DNA of 64,000 nucleotides, taken from assembly GCA_033064195.1 (NCBI GenBank), contig JARBJD010000019.1, positions 425,170-489,169 on the forward strand. Direction: 5' to 3'. Below the pieces are notes generated by a model. That model searched no databases. It worked only from the letters and a program-made list of their open reading frames with translations, and was not told the origin of the DNA. The stretch comes from Blattamonas nauphoetae (taxonomy: Eukaryota > Preaxostyla > Oxymonadida). Of this stretch, positions 46,045 to 56,770 are shown piece by piece. Made by a program: the position numbers and the translations under genes. Each line of letters starts with the position of its first letter. Within the stretch, counting starts at the first letter, position 1.

Positions 46045-46454
46045 AAACAGACAAGAAACCAGCAAAGAAACAAGGGACACAAACCCCTTCACTCTCCACA
46101 CCCAGCCATCTCCCTCCCCTCGTCCTCGTTTTCCCGCCCTCTCAACACCACTCTCTCACTCTCTTGGTCCTGAAGTGAGAATCCACGAACTATTCTCCCG
46201 CTGATCTGACTCTCCCACAAACACTCTCCGCCACGCTCGACACACACTCCTCTTCCTTTCTGAGTTGGATACAACATTTGGATTTGTGTGGGCGTCGTCT
46301 GGCGATTGACTTGGCGGATTCCTGTCCGAATCGTCGACTCCAACCACACCGACGCTCACCCTACGATGTCCCTCCCTTCTCACTTTGACTGCGACACTTC
46401 TGATTCATTCTCTGCCACTGTGTGTGGGTCCACGGCGGGTTCGGCTCTCTTTGA
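46045..46454. other. Spacer, no gene recognised
   Basis: Pyrimidine-rich on the plus strand, with short broken frames only. The last part (46380-46454) matches 57955-58020, in front of another copy of spacer repeat R1. Confidence 0.4.
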
Positions 46455-46830
46455 GTGGCTGATCAGGATTGTATGTTGACTCGCTTCACCAGCCGTGCCT
46501 GCCCCATCCTCACTCCCTCCTCGTCCGAACTCCATTTGAGTGCCTTCTCCTTATCGCCCTCGAACATCTGCAGACGTGTGCAAACAATTCACTTTCACCA
46601 ATCCGACACACCAGCTCGTGCGACTTCATCGCTCACTCTTCGTCCATCGCTCCCTCCCGCGAGATCAACTCGGCCGACGTCAGCACTCCGCTGCCAGCTT
46701 CCTCACTCCACGCGAGGGAACGTTTGTGTCGTGCTCCACTCGCCTCCATCTCTTCTTGTGTTCATCGCTTCTACTCTTCCTTCAACTCCGTTTATGTTGA
46801 TGAATGTCGAGATCTGGCATCAAGAAATTG
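46455..46830 (+). repeat. Spacer repeat R1, copy a
   Basis: Contains a TCACCAACCGTGCCTGCCCC-like segment and a downstream CATCTGCAGACGTGTGCA. The other copies are at 58015-58320 and 61290-61610. Frames are broken differently in each, so it is either a decayed coding relic or a non-coding duplicated spacer. Confidence 0.6.
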
Positions 46831-46980
46831 ACATTCCGGAATGCAACCCAGAGCGATTCAAATTTACTCTCGCTCAGTTTCCCGCGATGTCATATATTGT
46901 CTCAATCATCGTTAATTCCTTTTTGCTGTTCATTTGAAGGACTATTTCATCTAATCTCATTGTTTCACAAGCTTTTTTTC

Positions 46981-46996
46981 TGACCCTTAACGAGTG
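46981..46996 (+). promoter_or_regulatory. Family promoter motif before FLNW copy 3
   Basis: TGACCCTTAACGAGTG lies about 22 bases before the ATG at 47018. Related copies stand at similar distances before most other members. A second shared string (TATTTCATCT...CTCATTGTTTC) lies 30-60 bases further upstream. Confidence 0.5.
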
Positions 46997-47017
46997 ATTC
47001 GCTCAGTCTCAGAAAGA

Positions 47018-48091
47018 ATGAGCAAGATAATCGAGAAAACAGACGACTTACCAAGTACAGCGCGTTCTGATTTGTTCTCCCCTCCCTTTCCATTTTCGAT
47101 GGATTGCTCAGCGTTCCTGAATTGGGATCCAGATGACACTGAATCTGAAAGCGGAAATATCGTTGTCTTTCAGTCTCTAGTTGCCACTATGAAGTTAAAA
47201 CCTACACTTGACGACTCTCTGGCAGCGAAAGCATTGAAGTTTCTCAAATCTGTTAATCGCCACAAACAAAAATCAGCGGATGCTATTCTCAACAAATTTG
47301 AGCAAACCAGTGATAATCCTATGACAGAATTCGTGCAGTCCATTGTGGTGCTCATTTCCTCACCCAGTCAGATCATCACCACAGCAGCAATGGAGATGCT
47401 TGAGAATGTGATTCTGAAAAATCCACCCAAAGTCCGACTTTCCCTCATCAAAGCTGATCTGATGCCTCATCTCATCCTCACTCTCAATCCTCTGTCTCTT
47501 TCATTCACCGAAGCAGTTGATATCCACACATCTCTCATGGGAACCATCCTCAACACAGTGAGGCTCGCAACTCCGGATGGTCTCGGAGAACTAGCAATTA
47601 AAGATGAAAATGGGCAACGAGCTGTTCACGAGACGATTTTAAGGCAAGTTGTCGTCCCTTCGGAGAAGTATATTTGGCATTTGTACCTGAACCGCTTTTC
47701 GATCATCGATGAAAAGCGATCCACGTGTTTTCTGATCCTTCTCTTCCGACTCCTCCAAATATCTCCTCATTATCAACCCACCATGGATTGTCTCATGAAT
47801 ACGCCAGTCTTGCTCATGATCCCAAGTTGTCTGACATCCTTCGAAAACGATGACTCAAACTGGTATTTTGTGCATTTGATGGTAAAACATCAGCAGGAAT
47901 GGAACAAGAAAGGTGGAGACCAACGACAGACGTGGCGGACTGTGCAGCGATTGTTGAGAAAGGAGGGTCACGAAGATGCGATTGAAGAAAAGCTGCAGAA
48001 AGACAAACACACACACTTTGGAAGATGGACTGTGGCCGAATCTGTCGAATGGACCAATCAGGTGGGCATGAACCTCCCAGAACATGAATAG
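47018..48091 (+). CDS. FLNW family copy 3 (357 residues)
   Basis: One uninterrupted frame from the ATG at 47018, chosen because it follows AGAAAGA like the other copies. A polar leader of about 36 residues precedes M-D-C-S-A-F-L-N-W. The helical core follows, with K-A-L-K-F-L, L-I-K-A-D-L-M-P-H-L, L-S-L-S-F-T-E-A-V-D-I-H, L-N-R-F-S-I-I-D and I-P-S-C-L-T-S-F, and then R-L-L-R-K-E-G-H-E-D and the closing G-M-N-L-P. There is no myristoylation exon, unlike copies 1 and 6. Function is unknown; the pattern fits an armadillo-like scaffold. Confidence 0.85.
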   Translation: MSKIIEKTDDLPSTARSDLFSPPFPFSMDCSAFLNWDPDDTESESGNIVVFQSLVATMKLKPTLDDSLAAKALKFLKSVNRHKQKSADAILNKFEQTSDNPMTEFVQSIVVLISSPSQIITTAAMEMLENVILKNPPKVRLSLIKADLMPHLILTLNPLSLSFTEAVDIHTSLMGTILNTVRLATPDGLGELAIKDENGQRAVHETILRQVVVPSEKYIWHLYLNRFSIIDEKRSTCFLILLFRLLQISPHYQPTMDCLMNTPVLLMIPSCLTSFENDDSNWYFVHLMVKHQQEWNKKGGDQRQTWRTVQRLLRKEGHEDAIEEKLQKDKHTHFGRWTVAESVEWTNQVGMNLPEHE

Positions 48092-48095
48092 AAAC

Positions 48096-48740
48096 AAACG
48101 AGAACCAGCGAACGATCCGTCCTGTTTCTGACTTCTTTGGACCACCCACACTGTTTGTGTGCGATCTTGATTTGCTCTGAAATCACCTCATCGTTTGCTC
48201 GAAAGAATCAATTTCTTTGCCAGTCTCTGTCCATCGTCCCCACACTCTCCCTCCCAACCCTCGCTCTGATCATTTCTCGATCCCAGTCCGATCTAATTTG
48301 TCCTTCCCCACAAGCCCTCGCTTGCGTTTGTGCTCTGCCCGTCATTCTCGAGCTGTGGATCAACAGCAAAGTTCAGCGTCTCGATTCTGATGTTTCTCCA
48401 CAACACTGTGAGGATCAGGCGAGAACCTTGCCTGAACAATGAAGAGCGAAGCAAATCAGTCCCAAGCAACCCACACGCCCACACATTCACTCTCGATTTC
48501 TGTTGCGGATACCTCGCCAAATGTCCATCCTCACACACACTCGTCCACTTTCATCAAATCCGCTCTCGATATGTGTTTCGGATGTGTTCACTGAGCACGA
48601 TCAGCCAATCTCAACGCGTGTGAACGAAGAGACTCCTTTCTTGCTCACCCAACCCGAATCGTCTCTGTTAACTCTCCAACTAAGAGGGACGACGAAGATC
48701 ACACTTCGCTGCTGCCCACCTTTCGTCGTGACGATTCAAA
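48096..48740 (+). repeat. Spacer repeat R2, copy a
   Basis: Starts right after the stop of copy 3 and matches 52870-53610 after copy 5. Both contain CTGTTTGTGTGCGATCTT and CTCTGCCCGTCATTCTCGAG. Only short broken frames are present. Confidence 0.65.
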
Positions 48741-48744
48741 CATT

Positions 48745-49010
48745 CATCCCGTAATGTCCTCTCTCGCATCTCACCCCTGCCGACGACTTCTGTGCGGACT
48801 GTCAGTGCATCCTGTGTTGTGTCTCTGAATCACTTTGATCGGTTCTGAAGAGGAAGGAGGGACAGGATGGGAGGTGTGCTCCAATCAGTCTCCGATCTCC
48901 ACACTCCGAACACCCACACCCTCTCCCCACTCGACAGTTCATGCAACTGTGACATCCTCTGTGCTCTCCGCGTGTGTTGTCTGTTCATCTAGCTGACTTC
49001 AACCGAAACA
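48745..49010 (+). repeat. Spacer repeat R3, copy a
   Basis: Shares GACGACTTCTGTGCGGACTG and ATCGGTTCTGAAGAGGAAGG with 51060-51620, 53640-54200 and, in part, 56220-56600. This copy is truncated on the right. Confidence 0.65.
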
Positions 49011-49128
49011 GCGCTATCGGCTGATTGTCGTCTGCACTTCTTCATCTCAGCCATCGTTAATTTCTATTTGTTCTTCTGTCCGGATGCCTATTTCATTTAA
49101 ATCTCATTGTTTCGCATTGTTTTGTTCA

Positions 49129-49143
49129 GACCCATAACGAGTG
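49129..49143 (+). promoter_or_regulatory. Family promoter motif before FLNW copy 4
   Basis: GACCCATAACGAGTG lies about 23 bases before the ATG at 49166. Confidence 0.5.
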
Positions 49144-49165
49144 TCATCAATCAGACTCAATTCGA

Positions 49166-50239
49166 ATGACCACTTCAGTCACGAATGTCGATTCCTCTCT
49201 TGAACAGAAGTGCTCTGGTTTGTCCTCCCCTTTGTTGCCATTCTCAATAGATTGTTCTCCTTTTCTGAATTGGGATGAAAGCCAAAATCTAACTGTATCG
49301 GAAAAAGTTGTTGTATTTAGATCTCTTGTTGCCACCGTACAGTTGCAGCCTGTGCTTGATGCCACGCTGGAGGCAAAAGCCAAGAAACTTCTTTGGTCTC
49401 TAGATTGGTTAGATCATTACGCAGTTGATGCTTTTCTCGGGGCCCTTGCATCGATCACTGAAGCTTCTTCAACAGTCTTAATGCAGTCCATTTTGGTGCT
49501 CGTTTCGTCAGCCAGTCCGGTCGTAACAACGGCAGGAATGACTATGCTCAGTTCTGTGATGTCCAATTGTTCTGAAAACACCAGATTTTCGCTTGTCAAA
49601 GCTGATCTGATCCCTCAGCTCGTCTTTATTCTCAATCCACTATCTCTTTCATTCACCGAAGCAGTCGATATCCACTGCCCTCTCTTGAACATCATCACCG
49701 TTTCTCTGTGGCCCTCAACTCCGGATGGTCTCGAACATCTCGGAATTCAAGATGCCAGTGAACAACGCGCTGTTCACAAGACGATCGTGAAGCAAGTTCT
49801 CGTGCCTTCGGAGAAGTATATTTGGCATTTGTGCGTGAACCGTTTTTCGATCGTCTTTGGAGCGCAAAGCACGCCTTTTCTGATGCTACTCGGCCAGATC
49901 CTCCAAATATCTCCGTATTATCAACCAACAATGAATTTTGTTCTGAAAATGTCAGTCTTTCTTACGATTCCCAGTTGCCTGACATTCTTCGAAACTGATT
50001 TCTCAGTCAATACTTTTCTGATGTTTATGGTAAATCTCCAGTGGAGATGGAACACAAAACGGGGAGACCAGCGACAGATGTGGAAAAATGTGCTTGGAAC
50101 GTTGAGAAAGGAGGGCATCGAAGATGAGATGGAGAAAAAACACCAAAACGACAAAGAAGGATCGTGGGGAAAAGGTATTGTTACCGACTCGATCGCATGG
50201 AACAACCTGCTGGGCATGAACCTTCCGCGGCGTGGATAG
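49166..50239 (+). CDS. FLNW family copy 4 (357 residues)
   Basis: An intact single-exon frame. The leader contains S-S-L-E-Q-K-C-S-G-L and is followed by I-D-C-S-P-F-L-N-W. Core blocks are V-V-V-F-R-S-L-V-A-T-V, L-V-K-A-D-L-I-P-Q-L, L-S-L-S-F-T-E-A-V-D-I-H, P-S-E-K-Y-I-W-H-L-C-V-N-R-F-S-I and V-F-L-T-I-P-S-C-L-T-F-F. It closes with L-R-K-E-G-I-E-D and G-M-N-L-P. The repeats on either side show that it belongs to a unit duplicated with its flanks. No signal peptide or membrane segment is seen, so it is probably cytosolic. Confidence 0.87.
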   Translation: MTTSVTNVDSSLEQKCSGLSSPLLPFSIDCSPFLNWDESQNLTVSEKVVVFRSLVATVQLQPVLDATLEAKAKKLLWSLDWLDHYAVDAFLGALASITEASSTVLMQSILVLVSSASPVVTTAGMTMLSSVMSNCSENTRFSLVKADLIPQLVFILNPLSLSFTEAVDIHCPLLNIITVSLWPSTPDGLEHLGIQDASEQRAVHKTIVKQVLVPSEKYIWHLCVNRFSIVFGAQSTPFLMLLGQILQISPYYQPTMNFVLKMSVFLTIPSCLTFFETDFSVNTFLMFMVNLQWRWNTKRGDQRQMWKNVLGTLRKEGIEDEMEKKHQNDKEGSWGKGIVTDSIAWNNLLGMNLPRRG

Positions 50240-50562
50240 AAACAGACTCAAACCAACGATCCTTTCCAACTGTTGCTGACTCTTTTGGACAACACCCATT
50301 TTTCTTTGCGATTGCGACAGCCTCCGTCTTCCCCACATCATCCCATCTCTCCAATCTTGATTCTGGACGATGCATGAACACATCGCAGATTGTTCCTTCC
50401 ATCTTCTCTCGACCCAACTTTCTCGCCTCGTCCATCCTGTCTCTGATCCAACCGCTCCCGACATTGCTCGAAGTTGGTTCGCCACACACCCGCCACTCTC
50501 TTCGCCTCGCTCGTGGTTGCACTGACTGGACAAGCAAAACGTCGAGTTGGTTGTCTTTCTGA
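50240..50562 (+). repeat. Spacer repeat R4, copy b
   Basis: Matches 45288-45590 in sequence and in position, directly after an FLNW stop codon. Confidence 0.6.
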
Positions 50563-51040
50563 TTTGGAGGCCATACAAACGGAAGGACTCCGGACAAATG
50601 GCTTTTCAGAGCTTGTTCTTCTTGTTTTTGAAGATGCTGGCCAAGTCGGCAGGACAGTTAGATCCCAAATTGATCAGGATCTCGAATCGTCAGATGAAGG
50701 ACTGCGACGAACACTCTCTCCCTTGCAAACACGTTCTCTCTCCCTTCAATCGATATTCCGCTGTCATTCCGCGTCTCACCACGGATCACGTTCGATCACT
50801 CCAGCTGAGTGCACACCAGGACAGTTGATGGTGACTTGATGAAGATCTCCGTCGATCGCCACCCAACATCCACTCTCCCCTCCAACTCCATCGACGATGT
50901 TCCCACACTCCGCCTGTCCCACCGCAGTGTCTCGGGATTTGTTGGATTGTGGGAGTTGGTCGGAAGGAGCGATAACAACTGTTCTTGACCGACGCCTGAG
51001 ATGGACGACGAAGAACACACACCGCCAATACCCACATCTC
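50563..51040. other. Spacer with no clear gene
   Basis: Frames on both strands are short and none shows a known motif. The left part resembles decayed helical coding sequence, but I cannot assign it. Confidence 0.35.
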
Positions 51041-51625
51041 GTGTCGGCCACTTCAACATTCATCCCGCAATGTCCTCTCTCCCATCTCATCCCCAGCCGA
51101 CGACTTCTGTGCGGACTGTCAGTGCATCCTGTGTTGTGTCTCGGAATGACTTTGATCGGTTCTGAAGAGGAAGGAGGGACAGGATGGGAGGTGTGCTCCA
51201 ATCACTCTCCGATCTCCACACTCCGAACACCCACACCCTCTCCCCACTCGACATTTCACGCAACTGTGACATCCTCTGCGCTCTCAGCGTGTGTTGGGTG
51301 GGTGTCCACTCGCGTTGTGGTTGGGTGTTGGCTGAGCAGAAAGAACGGAGGTCATTTTTGGAGACTCTGAAAGGCTGAATCACCTGTCCGCATCGTCTCG
51401 CAATCGTTGCTCACTGACAATTGGTGAAAGTGGGGAATGATGAAAAATGGCTGTCTCCTGTCTCTGATCTCCCAATAGGCATTTGGCAGAACAGGGCGAT
51501 TCCGATCTTCAGCCGAAGCCGCACCATTTTGTGATTTATGGACACACTCTCGCATACTCGACAATTTGCATGTGAATCGAGATAGATGTCACAGTTGCAC
51601 GTGTGAGGGCCGATCCACCAGCAAC
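51041..51625 (+). repeat. Spacer repeat R3, copy b
   Basis: The longest copy. It includes the left block shared with 48745 and the right block (GAACGGAGGTCATTTTTGGA, and ACACTCTC further on) shared with 53880-54180 and 56280-56600. Confidence 0.65.
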
Positions 51626-51812
51626 GCGGGGTGTTCGATCATCGAACTGATACAGATTGACTCCATCTATTTTCCTACCATATATTCTGTTTTCCTGCCC
51701 TGTTTACTTCATCCATTCGTCTTTCATCTTCATCTTCGTTTACTGTGTACTGATGTTCCTTTAGGGTGCCTATTTCATCTCCATCTCATTGTTTCATCCT
51801 GTGTTCTGATCT

Positions 51813-51827
51813 CACCCATAACGACTG
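51813..51827 (+). promoter_or_regulatory. Family promoter motif before FLNW copy 5
   Basis: CACCCATAACGACTG lies 23 bases before the ATG at 51850. It departs from the consensus at two positions. Confidence 0.45.
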
Positions 51828-51849
51828 TCATTTCTCAGATTCCATCAGA

Positions 51850-52866
51850 ATGACTGTTTCAGGCAGGAATGTTGACTCTTCTCTTGGACGGACGTCTTCT
51901 GATTCGCCCTCCCCACAGTTGCGATTCTCAATTGATGACTCAGCGTTCCTGAATTGGTCAGAAGACAAGCATCTATCGGAACAAGCAAAAGTCGTTGTAT
52001 TTCTGTCACTTGTTGCCACTTTGAAGTTAAGACCGACCTTGGATGACTCTCTGGAAGCGAAAGCAGTGAATTTTCTTCGATATTTGTCTTGTTGTAATGA
52101 AGACTCAGCACGTACTTTTTTAATCAACTTTGGGCGGACTACTGACAACTCTTGTACAACATTTGTGCACTCTTTTGGGGTTATAATTTCTTCTACTCGT
52201 CTGATGATCACTGGGACAGCAATTGAGTGCCTAGTTAATGTGATGGACAACAGTTCATTCCATGTCCGACTTGCCCTCATCGAAGCTGATCTGATCGCTC
52301 AACTCATCACTTCGGTGAATCCAAAATCCCTTTCATTCACCGACGCGGCCGAGATCCACACCTATCTCATGGCCATCATCATGAACTCTGTCTGGTTCGC
52401 ATCTCGAATTGGACTGGATTATCTCGGAATTGACGATCCCGATGAAGAACGAGCTGTTCACGAGACGGTTTTCAAACAAGTTGTCGTGCCTTCTGAGTCA
52501 TATATTTGCCAAGTGTGCGTGAACCGCTATATGATCGTTGATGGCTGGCAATCCGATCGTTTTCAAACCATCCTCTACCGAATCCTTCTCACGATTACAA
52601 GTTGTCTCACATACTTCGAAAGAGACGTCAAAGTCTGGTCTTTACTATATTATCTGGTCGCGATTCAGCAGGAATGGAAATGGGAAGGCGGAGAAGTGCA
52701 ACAGATGTGGAAGAAAGTGCATCGAATGTTGAGAATGGAAGGCATCGAAGATGTGTTTGACGAAAATCTTCAAAATGACAAAAACGCATCCTTTGGACCA
52801 AAAATTGTCAACGAATCGATCAGATGGAACAACTTGCTAGGCACGAACCTTCAAAAACAGAATTAG
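51850..52866 (+). CDS. FLNW family copy 5 (338 residues)
   Basis: An intact frame from ATG 51850, which aligns with the leader of copy 4. The core opens I-D-D-S-A-F-L-N-W (Cys replaced by Asp) and keeps A-L-I-E-A-D-L-I-A-Q-L, P-S-E-S-Y-I-C-Q-V-C-V-N-R, and R-M-L-R-M-E-G-I-E-D. About 17 residues are missing where other copies have P-Y-Y-x-P-T-M-D-F-V-L-x-M-P-V-F, an in-frame deletion before the I-T-S-C-L-T strand. It ends L-G-T-N-L in place of L-G-M-N-L-P. It is the most divergent intact copy. Confidence 0.85.
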   Translation: MTVSGRNVDSSLGRTSSDSPSPQLRFSIDDSAFLNWSEDKHLSEQAKVVVFLSLVATLKLRPTLDDSLEAKAVNFLRYLSCCNEDSARTFLINFGRTTDNSCTTFVHSFGVIISSTRLMITGTAIECLVNVMDNSSFHVRLALIEADLIAQLITSVNPKSLSFTDAAEIHTYLMAIIMNSVWFASRIGLDYLGIDDPDEERAVHETVFKQVVVPSESYICQVCVNRYMIVDGWQSDRFQTILYRILLTITSCLTYFERDVKVWSLLYYLVAIQQEWKWEGGEVQQMWKKVHRMLRMEGIEDVFDENLQNDKNASFGPKIVNESIRWNNLLGTNLQKQN

Positions 52867-52869
52867 AAA

Positions 52870-53610
52870 CAGACCAGAACCTGCAACTCTTTCGGCCAAT
52901 TTCTGACTTCTTTTGGACAACAAACACTGTTTGTGTGCGATCTTTATTTGCTCTGGAATCACATCATCGTTTTCCAGAACGATTCACTTTCTTTCCCAGT
53001 CTCCCTCCATCGACCACACACTCTCCCTCCCAACTCTCGCTCTGCTCGCTTATGAGTCACAATTCGGTCGAATCAGTCATTTCGCACTAGCCATCGCTTG
53101 TTTTTGTGCTCTGCCCGTCATTCTCGAGCTGTGGATCAACTGCAAAGTGCAGAGTCTCGAATCTGACTTTGCAACTCAACACTGTCAGGATCAGGCGAGA
53201 ATGTTGCCTGAACAATGAAGAACCATGCCAATCAGAACAGATCTTTCTTCAAAAGATGAAAATGTTGCCATTGAGCGGTAGGTCTCGATCTCCGAAGCAT
53301 CTCTGACCTCATGGCGTCATTTCCACGCCCTTCTCAACAGATTCTCTCGCAGCCCTTCAGAGCAACCCACCCACCCACACATTCTCACACGCCTTCTGTC
53401 GTGAATGCCTCGTAAAATGAACATCCTCAGACACACTCGTCCTCTTTCATCTCATCTGCCCTCAATTTGTGTATCGGACGTGTTTGCTGAGCAGGATCAG
53501 CCAATCCCAACGTGTGTGGAAGAAGAGCCACCTTTCTTGCTCACCAAACTAGAATCGTCCCTCTTCGCTCTCCAACTGAGATGGACGACGAAGATCACGC
53601 ACCACTGATG
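52870..53610 (+). repeat. Spacer repeat R2, copy b
   Basis: Same order and position relative to the gene as copy a. The region 53250-53400 is a local insertion absent from copy a. Confidence 0.65.
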
Positions 53611-54200
53611 CCCACCTTTCGTCCAGACGATTCAAACATTCATCCCGCAATGTCCTCTCTCCCATCTCATTCCCAGCCGACGACTTCTGTGCGGACTGTG
53701 TCAGTGTGTCCTCCGTCGTGTCTCGGAGTCACTTTGATCGGTTCTGAAGAGGAAGGAGGGACAGGATCGGAGGTGTGCTCCAATCAGTCTCCAATCTCCT
53801 CACTCCGAACACCTGCACCCTCTCCCCCACTCGACAGTTCATGCAACTGTGACATCCTCTGCGCTCTCAGCGTGCGTTGGATGGGTGTCCACTCGCGTTG
53901 TGGTTGGGTGTTGGCTGAGCAGAAAGAACGGAGGTCATTTTTGGAGACTCTGAAAGGCTGAATCACCTGCCCGCATTGTCTCGCAATCGTTGCTGCCCGA
54001 TAATTGGTGAAAGTGGGGAATGACGAAAAATGGCGTTCTCCTGTCTCTGATCTCCAAATGGACATTTGGACAGAACAGGGCGATTCCGATCTTCAACCGA
54101 AGCCGCACCATTTTATGATTGTTGGACACACTCTCACATGCTCGACAATCAGCAGGTGACTCGAGACAGATGCCTCAGTAGCACGCGTGAGGGTGGATCC
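53611..54200 (+). repeat. Spacer repeat R3, copy c
   Basis: Aligns with 51041-51625 nearly throughout. Frames are broken in both, so coding capacity is unlikely. Confidence 0.65.
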
Positions 54201-54329
54201 AATCAAAAGGAAGCGCAATCGAAGACAGAAACAAGACAGTGTGGTGAGAAAATGACACAGAAAGAACATGATGAAAAGAGGAAGCAGAGAGCAGCCGGAA
54301 GAAGAGCAATGAATGACGTGTCTTCATGA

Positions 54330-54890
54330 AACGACTGTGATTCAGTTGTCATCAGCGTCAAATCTCGCGGACACCTCCACAACAAGCCCCTCGACACCCT
54401 GTCTTGTGAAACAACTGATGACCCAACAAAAATCGCAGCTGCGCTGTCCTTCTTGAACGTTTGTCTCTCTCCAAAACTAACGAACTCCACAGTTGCAGTG
54501 ACAGTTTTCGAGTTGTTGTCTCAACTCTTCAAGAATCTGAATCCCCATGAAAGCCTGTTAACCGAAGCAACACTGGACTTCCACCGCACTTTCACATCGA
54601 TATTGGACAAGATTCTCCGCTTTTCTTCAGCAAAGAGCATCGTCAGCAAAGAACGAGAAAGATGCGAGGAAGTCTTCGTCGATGTCTGCTGATTGTGTGA
54701 TCGACGTGTTGTTGTTCTGTGTCTCTGCAGAACTGGCTTATTCTCTCGCTGTGGCGACGTTGTTCAGCCCCACCTTCGATACAACTGACTTCTTTTCCAA
54801 CATAGTCATCGATCGACTGTTCAGAGGTTTCGAGGCCGAAGATGGACGAATCGGACACACTCTGTGTGCAAAATCCATTTCATTTCATTC
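54330..54890 (+). pseudogene. Relic of another helical-repeat protein
   Basis: One frame (to 54692) gives K-I-A-A-A-L-S-F-L-N-V-C-L, then V-F-E-L-L-S-Q-L-F-K-N-L, I-L-D-K-I-L-R-F-S-S-A. It hits TGA and the story continues in another frame: L-L-F-C-V-S-A-E-L-A-Y, V-I-D-R-L-F-R-G-F-E. These are amphipathic armadillo-like helices but not an FLNW copy. At least one shift separates the parts and no start is apparent. Confidence 0.5.
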
Positions 54891-55001
54891 TATCTTTCTT
54901 CTTGCCTCAATGAAATCACTCTCATGTTTTCTGTGTTCAATCTCAATCCTCATTTGTTGAAAGGATCACTTGTTATGAAGTGAAAATGACTTCTTCATTC
55001 C

Positions 55002-55016
55002 GACCCATAAAGTGTG
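55002..55016 (+). promoter_or_regulatory. Promoter motif before FLNW copy 6
   Basis: GACCCATAAAGTGTG, the same variant as before copy 1, lies about 23 bases before the ATG at 55039. Confidence 0.5.
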
Positions 55017-55038
55017 ATTCGAGAAACTAACCGAACGA

Positions 55039-56115
55039 ATGGGTGCTTTTATCTCGAAGATTTCTTCCTCTGCTGTTTCTCCATCCCAAGGTTTGCCTTA
55101 ATGTCCTTTGTTATTCACCACAGATTGTTCTCCTTTTCTGAACTGGAAGGAAGAAGCACTTCCATCTCAATCTGAAGCGGCCGTTGTCTTTCGGTCTCTT
55201 GTTGCCACAATCAAGCTTCAACCTGTATTTAATGACTCTCTGGAAGCGAAAGCAGTGAAGTTTCTGGAATCTGTGCCTCGAAACAATCAAATTACTGCCG
55301 ATAGTTTTCTCCGCACCCTCGCATCGACTTCTGGTGCTTCCTGGACAGACTTAATGCAGTCCATTGTGGTTCTCGTTTCGTCTGCCAGTCCGGTCGTAAC
55401 AAAGGCAGGAATGAAGTTGCTCGATTTTCTGCTCGCCACCAGTTCAGAAAGCACCAGACTTTCCCTGATCAAAGCTGGTATATTCCGTCAACTCATCGTT
55501 ACTCTCAAACCACAGTCACTTTCATTCACGGAAGCAGCCGATATCCACACTGGTATCGTTCAGAGCATCTCCTGTTCTCTCTGGCTCGAAACTCCGGATG
55601 CTCCCGAAGGAGACGAAATTGAAGATGATGACGATGATCGACAAAGTGATCTCGAAGCAATTTTTCAGCAAGTTTTGATGCCTTCGGAGGAGTATATTCG
55701 CCGTTTATGTGAAAACCGCTATTCGATCGTTGTTGGAGACCAATCCAGACAATTCATGGCACTTCTCTTCCGAATCCTTTTCCTATGTCCATGCTATCCT
55801 CCGGCGATGGATTTTGTTCTTCATATGCCAGTCTTCCTCACGATCCCAAGTTGTCTGACATTCTTCGAATCTGATGAGTCAATCTGGTTGTCTCTGTATT
55901 TGATGGACAGTTCAAACGAAGAATGGAGCAAGAAAGGTGGAGCAGGACAATATGTGTGGCAGTTTGTGCATCGAATGCTGAGAATGGAGGGCTTCGAAGA
56001 TGTGATTGAGGAACAGCTGCGAAACAACAATCTCTCACACTTCGGACGCGCTTATGTTGCCAAATCGGTTGTACGGAACATCGTGCAGGGCGTGAACCTC
56101 CCAAAATATGAATAG
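55039..56115 (+). CDS. FLNW family copy 6, N-myristoylation signal
   Basis: Exon 1 (55039-55090) encodes M-G-A-F-I-S-K-I-S. A 33-nt intron (55091-55123) precedes exon 2 (55124-56115), total 347 residues. Organisation and intron are the same as in copy 1, so the two are a pair. The core has D-C-S-P-F-L-N-W, A-K-A-V-K-F-L-E-S-V, L-S-L-S-F-T-E-A-A-D-I-H, P-S-E-E-Y-I-R-R-L-C-E-N-R-Y-S-I and V-F-L-T-I-P-S-C-L-T-F-F. A run of acidic residues (E-D-D-D-D-D) sits in the middle, where copies 1 and 4 have fewer. It ends with G-V-N-L-P. Predicted to be myristoylated and membrane-associated; function is unknown. Confidence 0.87.
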
Positions 56116-56219
56116 AAACAGACACGAACCATTGAAGTCTCGGACCAAACAACACGCTTCGCTCTCCACACCCAACCATCTTCCACACCTCGTCCTCGTT
56201 TTCCCACGATTTCAACACC

Positions 56220-56600
56220 ATTCTCTGCGCTCTCCGCGTGCGTTGGATGGGTGTCCACTCGCGTTGTGGTTGGGTGATGGCTGAGCAGAAAGAACGGAGG
56301 TCATTTTGGAGACTCTGAAAACAGTCTCGGCTGTCCGCATTGTCCCGCAATCGTTGCTCACCGGAAATTGGTGAAAGTGGGGAATGATGAAGAGTGGCTG
56401 TCTTGTCTCCCTGTTGATTTCAAGTTGACATTTGGACTGAACAGGGCGACTCCATCTTCAACCGAAACCGCACCTTTTGTGATTGATGGACACACTCTCA
56501 CATGCTCGACCATTTGCAGGTGACTCGAGGCAGATGCAACAGTTGCACATGTCATGGCCGATACGCCAACCACGCGGGGTTGACAATAATCGAACAGACA
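56220..56600 (+). repeat. Spacer repeat R3, copy d (right half)
   Basis: Contains GTGTCCACTCGCGTTGTGGT and GAACGGAGGTCATTTTGGAG as in copies b and c. The left half is missing. Confidence 0.6.
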
Positions 56601-56733
56601 GTCATCACTTCATCTGTTTTCGACTGTCTCTGTTATTACTTCGTTTTCATTTTCATCTTCGTTTACTGAGTACCACTGTTCCTTTAGGACGCCTGTTTCA
56701 TCTCAATCTCATTGTTTCGCTGGGATGTGTTTT

Positions 56734-56748
56734 GACCCATATGGAGTG
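56734..56748 (+). promoter_or_regulatory. Family promoter motif before FLNW copy 7
   Basis: GACCCATATGGAGTG lies 23 bases before the ATG at 56771. It has three changes from the common form. Confidence 0.4.
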
Positions 56749-56770
56749 ATTCTCGTCCGAATCAGAAAGA

